DNA of 36,519 nucleotides from a virus: positions 1 to 36,519 of IMG/VR virus record IMGVR_UViG_3300037849_000043; one strand, given 5' to 3'. Positions 12,526-18,189 of the stretch are shown here, piece after piece (positions within the stretch are counted from its first letter, which is position 1; each line of letters starts with the position of its first letter). The notes under the pieces are model-generated. The model was not told where the DNA came from. It was given only the letters and a program-made list of their open reading frames with translations, and did not search any database. Both the position numbers and the translations under genes were made by a program.

Positions 12526-12605
12526 GCAGTCTCCTGTGAGGTTCCGTACTCACCCCCGCTACCACGCGGGACGCATCGCTTACCGTGGAGACGGCGCGGC
12601 GAAGG

Positions 12606-12845
12606 TTAGGCGGCGAATCGCGGGACGAAGCAATTTTCTAGTCGCAACTTCTCGCGGTTGAAGTGCCTTTGGATTCCGCCGATGTCATGCGAGAAATTGA
12701 AGTCATCGGCTTCGAGCAGTTCTTTTAGGCGGAGTGGGCAGATTTTGTGAACATTGTCTATGTCCATGAAAATGTTCATTTTCTTTTCGCGGACGCTAAA
12801 CTTGGCAAACAGTTCGACGGCGCGATCCGCAATCTTCGAAATCAA
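12606..12845 (-). CDS. DUF6874-like protein with no normal start codon
   Basis: The C-terminal part, MNIFMDIDNVHKICPLRLKE, then LLEADDFNFSHDIGGIQRHF and FVPRFAA, matches the DUF6874 pattern of small phage proteins of unknown function. The N-terminal 'ISKIADRAVELFAKF' also belongs. The only start codons in frame are TTG at 12845 or ATG at 12779 (MNIF) and 12767, and the frame extends upstream through TTRKEEYEL to a TGA directly preceded by ATG. The real start is therefore unclear. It is the first gene of the leftward operon. Confidence 0.6.
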   Translation of the reverse strand: MISKIADRAVELFAKFSVREKKMNIFMDIDNVHKICPLRLKELLEADDFNFSHDIGGIQRHFNREKLRLENCFVPRFAA

Positions 12846-12910
12846 CTCGTATTCTTCTTTGCGTGTCGTTCACATCTCCATGAGGCTGGTTGCCTCTCAC
12901 TTGCAAATAC

Positions 12911-12939
12911 AGATTCGCACGCTTACTAATCGATGTCAA
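12911..12939 (-). promoter_or_regulatory. Putative leftward early promoter
   Basis: On the minus strand TTGACA (12934-12939) is followed after 17 bases by GAATCT (weak -10). An AT-rich stretch just upstream (around 12940-12965) could act as an UP element. It would drive the whole leftward operon beginning with the DUF6874-like gene. The -10 is poor, so the promoter may need an activator or may be misassigned. Confidence 0.4.
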
Positions 12940-13044
12940 GAAAATAATGCAATGATAAGCGATTTATTTTTCCGCTCGCCCTCAGCGCGTGCAGCAAGGC
13001 GCGTGAAGGCAATACGTGCTATAGTGTTACGGTGAGTAGCAGCC

Positions 13045-13158
13045 ATGCCCACCACCACCAAGATCGTCACCAAGGTAAGCGTGATCCACACGCCGAAGCC
13101 GAAGTGTGACTGGTCAGCATGGCGCAGGATTGGCCAGCAGTGGCGCAAGGTGGCCTAG
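13045..13158 (+). CDS. 37-residue basic ORF in the control region (tentative)
   Basis: MPTTTKIVTKVSVIHTPKPK then a Trp-rich, Arg-rich end (WSAWRRIGQQWRKVA). Upstream TATAGT at 13020-13025 could be a -10, but the SD is weak and a hydrophobic frame also runs on the other strand through here. Retained as a possible small regulator, not secure. Confidence 0.4.
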   Translation: MPTTTKIVTKVSVIHTPKPKCDWSAWRRIGQQWRKVA

Positions 13159-13240
13159 TGTTCGAGCGTGAACGGGCCACAACATCTAGTGTCTTGCGGC
13201 GTGTGCTACCCTAAACGAAAATTCTCAAGGCGACGATCTA

Positions 13241-13278
13241 TTGAAGACTGTTGACAACTGAATATACTGTGATACAGT
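13241..13278 (+). promoter_or_regulatory. Overlapping promoters with a palindromic operator
   Basis: Two -35/-10 pairs can be read: TTGAAG (13241)-16-TATACT (13263), and TTGACA (13251)-16-TACAGT (13273). The palindrome ACTGT-GAT-ACAGT (13266-13278) covers both -10 boxes and lies seven bases before the RHH gene. RHH repressors bind short palindromes of this kind, so autoregulation is likely. Both promoters start transcription almost at the ATG, giving a leaderless or near-leaderless mRNA. Confidence 0.5.
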
Positions 13279-13284
13279 GTGTGC

Positions 13285-13443
13285 ATGAGTAATACGACGC
13301 TCATCTCGCTTCGTATCCCAGACGCATTGCTGGCCGAGATTGACGCTGAAGCTGCACGCGAAGAGCGTAGCCGCTCTCAGGTCATCGCAATGCGCTTGCG
13401 GACGCCCGCCAAGCCACAACCAACCAAAGAATCGAAGGAGTAA
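13285..13443 (+). CDS. Ribbon-helix-helix repressor, 52 residues
   Basis: SNTTLISLRIPDALLAEIDA supplies the beta strand (LISLRIP), then helix A (DALLAEIDAEAARE), a turn with RSRS and helix B (QVIAMRLRTP), which is the CopG/Arc type. It has no SD; the palindrome and promoter just upstream suggest a leaderless start and self-repression. It is the first gene on the right of the control region and probably governs the switch between early and late genes. Confidence 0.72.
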   Translation: MSNTTLISLRIPDALLAEIDAEAAREERSRSQVIAMRLRTPAKPQPTKESKE

Positions 13444-13445
13444 CC

Positions 13446-13538
13446 ATGTTCACACTTCACCTCATCCTCAGCGCCCGAGCAATCGCCTGGGCTGCTCATC
13501 ACGCGCTGCCAGTGATCCTCAGACAGCTTGGCTTCTAA
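13446..13538 (+). CDS. 30-residue hydrophobic microprotein
   Basis: MFTLHLILSARAIAWAAHHA then LPVILRQLGF. An AAGGAG SD lies six bases before the ATG, overlapping the end of the RHH gene. It resembles a short amphipathic or membrane peptide. No homology assigned. Confidence 0.45.
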   Translation: MFTLHLILSARAIAWAAHHALPVILRQLGF

Positions 13539-13553
13539 GGTACAATTCGGTAC

Positions 13554-13610
13554 ATGCCAGCCGGTCGCCCAACTGATTATCGAGTGAATATGTTGACAAT
13601 TCAGCCGTGA
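13554..13610 (+). pseudogene. 18-codon fragment resembling the small terminase start
   Basis: MPAGRPTDYRVNMLTIQP stops at a TGA. Its GRPT(D/E)YR matches the first residues of the small terminase encoded 400 bases downstream, and most DNA bases of these codons agree. It is either a remnant of a duplicated or replaced terminase gene or coincidence. It overlaps a candidate promoter. Confidence 0.3.
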
Positions 13611-13641
13611 GGCATTACGGTAAGGCTATTCCTGCCTCACG
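13593..13641 (+). promoter_or_regulatory. Putative late promoter inside an inverted repeat
   Basis: TTGACA (13593-13598) and TACGGT (13616-13621) are spaced by 17 bases, the ideal for sigma-70. A 9-bp perfect inverted repeat (CGTGAGGCA at 13606-13614, TGCCTCACG at 13633-13641) brackets the -10. No T-run follows, so it is more likely an operator than a terminator. It would drive the late operon starting at 13674. Confidence 0.5.
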
Positions 13642-13673
13642 ACTCCGAGCGTCGATCTGGCTCGGCTCCCTGA

Positions 13674-13967
13674 ATGTCCAACAACACCCGTATCTTCCAT
13701 ACGCAGCGCAACTTCACCCTTAAGCACTCGCAGGCATTACGTGCGATAGCTGAGGGTGCGCTTATGTGGGTGGAACTTGGCGTGAGTGTTCGCAATGCAA
13801 CCCTTCCTGAATCCATCGCAGCCCGCAATGCTCAAGCCAAGGCTAGTGAGCCAATCGCGCAGGCTGAGATTCCAGGACTCACGTTCCAGCAACCGACAAC
13901 CGCAAGCGTATCAATGCACGAGAGATATGCGCTGATACAGCAGGCCAATCAGTTGTGCGAGGCGTAA
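13674..13967 (+). CDS. 97-residue hypothetical protein before the terminase
   Basis: A mixed helix protein (SQALRAIAEGALMWVELG) with a Gln/Pro middle and a helical end (MHERYALIQQANQLCEA). Small genes of this kind commonly precede the terminase in phage genomes. There is no clear SD at the ATG; its GTG neighbour follows after three bases. Function unknown. Confidence 0.55.
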   Translation: MSNNTRIFHTQRNFTLKHSQALRAIAEGALMWVELGVSVRNATLPESIAARNAQAKASEPIAQAEIPGLTFQQPTTASVSMHERYALIQQANQLCEA

Positions 13968-13970
13968 CTT

Positions 13971-14420
13971 GTGGGCAGGCCAACTGAATATCGCGCCGAG
14001 TATGTCGAACAAGCAAAAGAAATGTGCCTCACTGGCGCAACTAACCTCGATCTGGCTCATGCCTTTGATGTTAGCCTGCAAACGCTTCGTAATTGGCGCG
14101 CAACGCATCCAGAGTTTCTAGCCGCCCTAAAGGCAGGCAAGGCAGTGGCCGACGAGGAAGTGGAGCGCAGCCTCTTTGAGCGCGCAACTGGCTACTCGCA
14201 TGATTCGGTAAAAATCTTCTACGACTCCAAGAGTGGAAAAACGGTGGAAGTGCCCTTCATTGAGCATGTTCCGCCTGATTCAACCGCGATGATATTCTGG
14301 CTCAAGAACCGGAAGCCGAAGGAATGGCGGGACAAGATTGAGCATACCGGCCCAGATGGCGGTCCCATCCAAGCCGCGATCACTGTGGAGTTCGTGAAGA
14401 GTGGTAACAGCCAAGATTGA
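13971..14420 (+). CDS. terS: Terminase small subunit
   Basis: Reads MGRPTEYRAEYVEQAKEMCL then a helix-turn-helix (GATNLDLAHAFDVSLQTLRNW), which binds the packaging signal; the following part (ERSLFERATGYSHDSVKIF, then FIEHVPPDSTAMIFWLKNRK) is characteristic of this family. The GTG start is three bases after the preceding stop. It overlaps the large subunit by 20 bases. Function: recognises phage DNA and recruits the motor. Confidence 0.85.
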   Translation: MGRPTEYRAEYVEQAKEMCLTGATNLDLAHAFDVSLQTLRNWRATHPEFLAALKAGKAVADEEVERSLFERATGYSHDSVKIFYDSKSGKTVEVPFIEHVPPDSTAMIFWLKNRKPKEWRDKIEHTGPDGGPIQAAITVEFVKSGNSQD

Positions 14421-15669
14421 GATTCCCGAAAAGCTCGCCCCGTTGTTTGAGCCGCATCCCTACAAAGTGCTCTATGGAGGTCGCGACGGGTGCAAGAGCT
14501 GGTCGATTGCCCAGGCGTTGCTTATCCTCGGCGCGCAGAAGCCTTTACGCATACTCTGCGGTCGCGAAACTATGGATTCGATCCGTGAATCGGTCCACCA
14601 GTTGCTGAGTGACCAAATAGCACGCCTGGGCCTGGACGATTTCTATCAGGTCCTGCAATCGGAGATCAGGGGGTTAAATGGCACAGAATTCGTGTTCGCA
14701 GGTCTCCGCAAGCAGACGGTAAGCTCCCTCAAGTCTTACGAGGCCATCGATATTTGCTGGATTGAAGAGGCTTCGGTTGTATCGCGCCGCTCTCTCACGA
14801 TCCTACTTCCCACCATTCGTAAGCCGGGGTCAGAAATCTGGTTCAGTCTCAACCCTGACCTCGAAACAGATGCCGTCTATCAAGATTTCGTTCTTGACCC
14901 GCCGCCCGGCACATTCGTCTGCAAGATCGGGTACCGCGATAACAACTGGTTGAGTCCTGAGAGCAAACAGAAGATCGCAACGCTCAAGGAGCGCGATCCC
15001 GATACCTTTCATCACGTTTACGAAGGCGCAACGCGATCAACCGTCGAAGGGGCGATCTACAAGGCTGAGATTGCAGCAGCTGAGGTAGCAGGCCGCATCA
15101 GGGAAGTGCCTTACGACCCGATGAGGCCTGTCGATACATTCTGGGACCTGGGGTTTGCTGATCGCGTAAGCATCTGGGCAGCGCAGCGCACCCCGTTTGA
15201 AGTGAAGGTCATTCGATACTTCGAGGGCGACCACCAGGCGATTGATTACTATCTTCAGGAAATGCAGAAGTGGGGCTACGTGTTCGGTACCTGCTTTCTG
15301 CCGTGGGACGGTGGAACTCGCAGCCTGGGCACCGGCAAGTCGATTGAAGAGTTGATGCGGCTCAAGGGCTTTACCACTCGCGTCAATCGCCAGATGAGCG
15401 TGGCAGACGGGATCAACGCGGTCAGAACGCTATTCCCGCAGCTCTACTTCGATAAACTGTTGTGCGCTGATGGCTTGCAGTACCTGAGACGATACCAGTG
15501 GGGTCCTGCGACGGCGCTAGGCGTTCCCCGCAGTCAACCGCTGCACGACGATGCTTCACACCCGGCAGACGCGCTTAGAACGCTGGCGGTGGGCATCAAG
15601 GAACCAGAGAGAGCACCGAAACCGCTTCAACAGCAGAGCTATCAAGGCTCAGATGGGTGGATGTTTTGA
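14401..15669 (+). CDS. terL: Terminase large subunit (PBSX-type)
   Basis: The ATPase part has YGGRDGCKSWSI (residues 25-36) as a Walker A variant, IDICWIEEA (116-124) as Walker B, and SLNP (149-152) as motif III. The C-terminal nuclease includes FWDLGFAD, a conserved Asp in the WDGG stretch and DDASHPADALR near the end. At 422 residues it is of the shorter PBSX/Terminase_3 type. The protein drives DNA into the procapsid and cuts it to length. The Walker A differs from the usual GxxGxGKS by an Asp and a Cys. GTG start within the small-subunit gene. Confidence 0.9.
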   Translation: MVTAKIEIPEKLAPLFEPHPYKVLYGGRDGCKSWSIAQALLILGAQKPLRILCGRETMDSIRESVHQLLSDQIARLGLDDFYQVLQSEIRGLNGTEFVFAGLRKQTVSSLKSYEAIDICWIEEASVVSRRSLTILLPTIRKPGSEIWFSLNPDLETDAVYQDFVLDPPPGTFVCKIGYRDNNWLSPESKQKIATLKERDPDTFHHVYEGATRSTVEGAIYKAEIAAAEVAGRIREVPYDPMRPVDTFWDLGFADRVSIWAAQRTPFEVKVIRYFEGDHQAIDYYLQEMQKWGYVFGTCFLPWDGGTRSLGTGKSIEELMRLKGFTTRVNRQMSVADGINAVRTLFPQLYFDKLLCADGLQYLRRYQWGPATALGVPRSQPLHDDASHPADALRTLAVGIKEPERAPKPLQQQSYQGSDGWMF

Positions 15670-15827
15670 GTTGGACCGCTCCCAAGATTCAAGCGATGCT
15701 GCTGAAGGTTGCGCCTGCGAAGGCGGCGGCGAATATGCGTCCTGCGGCAGTCAAGATGGCCTCTCCTCGCGCGCCGTCGCCGCGCCAGTTTTCGGCCGAG
15801 TCGCAATCGAGCTACGGGAGGAAGTGA
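15666..15827 (+). CDS. 53-residue basic protein, TTG start
   Basis: The TTG overlaps the terminase stop (TTGA) with GGTGG upstream. The peptide MSWTAPKIQAMLLKVAPAKA continues through basic Ala/Pro-rich sequence (SPRAPSPRQFSAE). It could be a small virion or nucleic-acid-binding peptide. TGATG overlap with the next gene. Confidence 0.45.
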   Translation: MSWTAPKIQAMLLKVAPAKAAANMRPAAVKMASPRAPSPRQFSAESQSSYGRK

Positions 15828-15931
15828 TGCCTTGTGTTGTGATTTACGTTCTCATCATCAATATGATGCGGGCGCTTAGCGATCTTCCGCCATTGACTCG
15901 CGAGGAGGTTCACGCATTATGGCAAAACTAG
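15827..15931 (+). CDS. 34-residue hydrophobic microprotein
   Basis: MPCVVIYVLIINMMRALSDL followed by a charged helix (TREEVHALWQN). GGAGG lies before the ATG, which shares a base with the upstream stop. One short hydrophobic segment (about 13 residues), so membrane association is possible. Function unknown. Confidence 0.45.
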   Translation: MPCVVIYVLIINMMRALSDLPPLTREEVHALWQN

Positions 15932-16122
15932 ACGCCGCAGAACGCAAAGAGATTCCCAAGCGGGAGTTCGGCTTGCCGGGTTCGCGGAAGTATCCTATGC
16001 CTGATCGTTCTCACGCCGAGAACGCGAAGGCGAGAGCAACGCAAATGGTTCGCAAAGGCAAACTCAGCGCCGCAAGCGCGGCAAAGATCAGAGCAAAGGC
16101 AGATAGGCTACTGGAGAAGTGA
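15919..16122 (+). CDS. 67-residue DUF6582-like protein
   Basis: The central FGLPGSRKYPMPDRSHAENA is a hallmark of small phage and bacterial proteins where a K/RxYP(M/I)PD...HA.NA motif is followed by a basic helix (KARATQM...KIRAKADRLLEK). A GAGGAGG SD lies 12 bases upstream of the ATG. Biochemical role unknown; often found in late operons near terminase or portal. Confidence 0.65.
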   Translation: MAKLDAAERKEIPKREFGLPGSRKYPMPDRSHAENAKARATQMVRKGKLSAASAAKIRAKADRLLEK

Positions 16123-16289
16123 TGACCGTCAAGGAATTGATCGAAGAGCTTTTACTGCTCGACCAAAACGCTCAAGTGAAGATCGAATCTAGCCTTGGAG
16201 AATATTCTCCACGCTCGATAATTCGGATCGACAGCGATTTTGAGATTGTTTTGCACGCGGATTTAACACGGCTTTTGGCCGAGAAATAG
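16122..16289 (+). CDS. 55-residue hypothetical protein
   Basis: MTVKELIEELLLLDQNAQVK is a helix followed by a beta-rich segment (IESSLGEYSPRSIIRIDSDF, EIVLHADLTRLLAEK), a small alpha/beta domain common in phage proteins that begin TVKELIxxL. Start shares one base with the upstream stop (TGATG). No known activity. Confidence 0.6.
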   Translation: MTVKELIEELLLLDQNAQVKIESSLGEYSPRSIIRIDSDFEIVLHADLTRLLAEK

Positions 16290-16297
16290 GAGAGATT

Positions 16298-16711
16298 ATG
16301 GCAAGGTCAAACATCGCAGGCCAACCAGCAATCACGCGCGCCGGAGCTTACGACTCGGAAGCGGCCAAGCAAATGCAGAATGTCACCTGTAATGGAACCG
16401 TCGAGCATCTGACGGGCAGCGCCGATCCGATCCAGTTTCCAAGCATTGTCTCCATCGATTCCAGCGGGGTGGATGCTTGTACGCTGGCAACTCCGCTTTC
16501 AGGTGAGCAACCGGCAGGCGATGACGGCAAGACGCTCTTTATCCTCGATACCGGGGGTCACGCTCACACGATTACAACGGCTGCCAACGCCATCATTAAC
16601 TCCAAGCACATTCTCACGTTCAACGGCACCATCGGCAGCAACGTCGCATTGAAGGCTGTGGCCGGGGTCTGGGTTATCGTGGGTACTTCGCTCGGCGTGG
16701 CGGTGAGCTGA
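16298..16711 (+). CDS. 137-residue candidate virion surface protein
   Basis: Beta-rich, small-residue-rich sequence with repeated GxT/VxG-type stretches (HAHTITTAANAIINSKH, GTIGSNVALKAVAGVW). It lies between the terminase and portal genes, a place where minor head or decoration proteins occur. An ATAGGAGAGATT SD precedes the ATG. Function inferred only from position and composition. Confidence 0.6.
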   Translation: MARSNIAGQPAITRAGAYDSEAAKQMQNVTCNGTVEHLTGSADPIQFPSIVSIDSSGVDACTLATPLSGEQPAGDDGKTLFILDTGGHAHTITTAANAIINSKHILTFNGTIGSNVALKAVAGVWVIVGTSLGVAVS

Positions 16712-16995
16712 TGGCAGTCACGACTCTACAGGTCACACAGACCGGCTCAGCAAAGCAGGTTGCGCCTCTCGGGACTTATGCGCGTTGGATCAAGTTCGTC
16801 AACCTGGCCGCTGCTCAGATGACGGTGGGGGATGTCAACGTTTCGGCAACACGTGGAGACCCATTGGTTTCTTCCACCGGGGTTGCGCTGTATCCGGCTC
16901 TCGCCGACGTGTCCAATCACTACGATCTGGGTCAGTGGTGGACGATTGGCACCAACACGCAACTCCTCACTGTCGTTTACGACTCAATGACCTAA
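16711..16995 (+). CDS. 94-residue candidate virion protein
   Basis: A short beta-rich protein (TYARWIKFVNLAAAQMTVGDVNVS, then HYDLGQWWTIGTNTQLLTVVYDSMT), often seen in phage head regions with an unknown structural role. It shares a base with the previous stop (TGATG) and with the next start (TAATG). Confidence 0.55.
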   Translation: MAVTTLQVTQTGSAKQVAPLGTYARWIKFVNLAAAQMTVGDVNVSATRGDPLVSSTGVALYPALADVSNHYDLGQWWTIGTNTQLLTVVYDSMT

Positions 16996-17399
16996 TGCGC
17001 GACCATCCGCCAGAACGCGAACTGCTGTACGAAATCCTGGAGCTGCTACGTCGCAGACTCCCTGCGCCCAACGTGACTCATTTCAAATCGAGGAGCCTTA
17101 TGCCGTTTCAAGCAGGAGCAACCGTAGTAATCGACTTTACGCCCCAGCCAACCGGGGCCGAGCCCACAACCCCGCCAACCATTACCAGTTCCGATCCCAC
17201 CAATGCGCCCGTCACTGCTGATTCCACCGGCCTGATTGCCACCGTAGTCTTCGACGCCGCCGCAGCCGGCGAAAGCGTGACCATCTCCATCTCGTACACC
17301 AACCCCGATGGCACTGTGGCAACCGGCGATTATCAGGGCACCGTTGCCGCGCCAGCAGTCCCGGATGTAACCAGTTTCACCGCGACTCTGGTTAGCTAA
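16995..17399 (+). CDS. Ig-like virion protein with two possible starts
   Basis: From 17101 the sequence MPFQAGATVVIDFTPQPTGA continues as beta strands with Thr-rich repeats (ITSSDPTNAPVTADSTG, GESVTISISYTNPDGTVATG), an Ig-like domain of the sort displayed on phage heads. A start at 16995 (overlapping TAATG) adds 35 charged residues (MRDHPPERELLYEILELL...). The internal ATG at 17101 has its own GAGGAG SD, so two products of 134 and 99 residues may be made. Confidence 0.6.
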   Translation: MRDHPPERELLYEILELLRRRLPAPNVTHFKSRSLMPFQAGATVVIDFTPQPTGAEPTTPPTITSSDPTNAPVTADSTGLIATVVFDAAAAGESVTISISYTNPDGTVATGDYQGTVAAPAVPDVTSFTATLVS

Positions 17400-17545
17400 T
17401 GCCCTGGACGCGCAAACAGGTTCGGCTGCTGCTCAGCAAGTATTCTCCCCTTTCTGGGCAGCAGCGGACCAAAATGAAGGACGAGTTGCACGCTGACCCA
17501 AAAATGGGTCATGCGAAGAAGGGAAGCGAGGAGTTGAAGAAATGA
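17399..17545 (+). CDS. 48-residue basic protein
   Basis: MPWTRKQVRLLLSKYSPLSG then KMKDELHADPKMGHAKKG: a conserved small basic phage protein pattern (W-T-R-K-Q-V-R, Lys/Gly-rich end). Start shares a base with the previous stop (TAATG). Function unknown. Confidence 0.65.
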   Translation: MPWTRKQVRLLLSKYSPLSGQQRTKMKDELHADPKMGHAKKGSEELKK

Positions 17546-17691
17546 GCGCTACCAATGGAGATGGAAAGAGCATCTGGCCGTCCAACTACGACCGCGCGAT
17601 TGAAAAGATGCGCGAACAACTAATTCCGCCCGCGTCCCTTCCTCTCGGACCTTACGACTCGGAAAAGAAGAAAGAGGAGCCCTGTGGCTAA
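17542..17691 (+). CDS. 49-residue hypothetical protein
   Basis: MSATNGDGKSIWPSNYDRAI with a following acidic/basic helix (EKMREQLIPPASL) and KKKEEP at the end. Start overlaps the previous stop by four bases (ATGA). No family recognised. Confidence 0.5.
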   Translation: MSATNGDGKSIWPSNYDRAIEKMREQLIPPASLPLGPYDSEKKKEEPCG

Positions 17692-18037
17692 AATGAAGAA
17701 AGCGCAACATATCCACATCGAAATGGGCGATGGCGAGGGAAAGGGATTCCATGGAGCGGTGGTCCACGTCCAGCATCGTCCCAGCCAGCGCGAAGGCAAA
17801 CATGGCATGGTATCTATGCCGGTCGAATCAGATAGCAAGGTGTTCGGGGAAGACGACGGTTTGGACATGTTAGCTCACATTGCTAACCATGCTGAGATTG
17901 ACGAAAAGGAAAACGACAACCAGACGGACCAGCCAGAGAAGGGCGAGGGCGAAGACATGCCCGAGCCATCGAGAGCATCCGCCGCCGGTCGCATGACGAA
18001 GGAAAAGGCTGCGCGCGTGCGCGAGAAGGCTGCTTGA
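17684..18037 (+). CDS. 117-residue acidic protein, GTG start
   Basis: Begins MAKMKKAQHIHIEMGDGEGK and shows a beta-hairpin (GAVVHVQHRPSQREGKHG), an acidic middle with 'MLAHIANHAEID', and a Lys/Glu-rich end. The type 'VxHxH...VLAHIAxHxxI' appears in several phage proteins of unknown function. GAGGAG lies before the GTG. Confidence 0.6.
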   Translation: MAKMKKAQHIHIEMGDGEGKGFHGAVVHVQHRPSQREGKHGMVSMPVESDSKVFGEDDGLDMLAHIANHAEIDEKENDNQTDQPEKGEGEDMPEPSRASAAGRMTKEKAARVREKAA

Positions 18038-18189
18038 AAGACGAGACGCGCGGCAATGCAATCCGCAGGGTGATGAAGCTGAAGTCTTGGGATTTCAAGA
18101 CTGCGGCGGCGTTTGTCGATGAGCAGTTAGCGAAGATTCAGAAGCAGCTTGACCGCTTGCAGGCTGCGAGAAGGTTGCTCAAGCAATAA
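18034..18189 (+). CDS. 51-residue basic helical protein, TTG start
   Basis: The TTG overlaps the upstream stop (TTGA) and has GAGAAGG before it. Two helices (GNAIRRVMKLKSWDFKTAAA; DEQLAKIQKQLDRLQAARRLL) with many Lys/Arg, so a small helical-hairpin protein. Its stop shares a base with the portal start. Function unknown. Confidence 0.55.
   Translation: MKDETRGNAIRRVMKLKSWDFKTAAAFVDEQLAKIQKQLDRLQAARRLLKQ

Noticed and set aside
12936-13148. Leftward 70-codon frame with a hydrophobic stretch in the control region
   Set aside because: Its only start is TTG with poor SD and it runs through the promoter region; the hydrophobic segment comes from the complement of the ACC-rich rightward frame. Left open but not supported.
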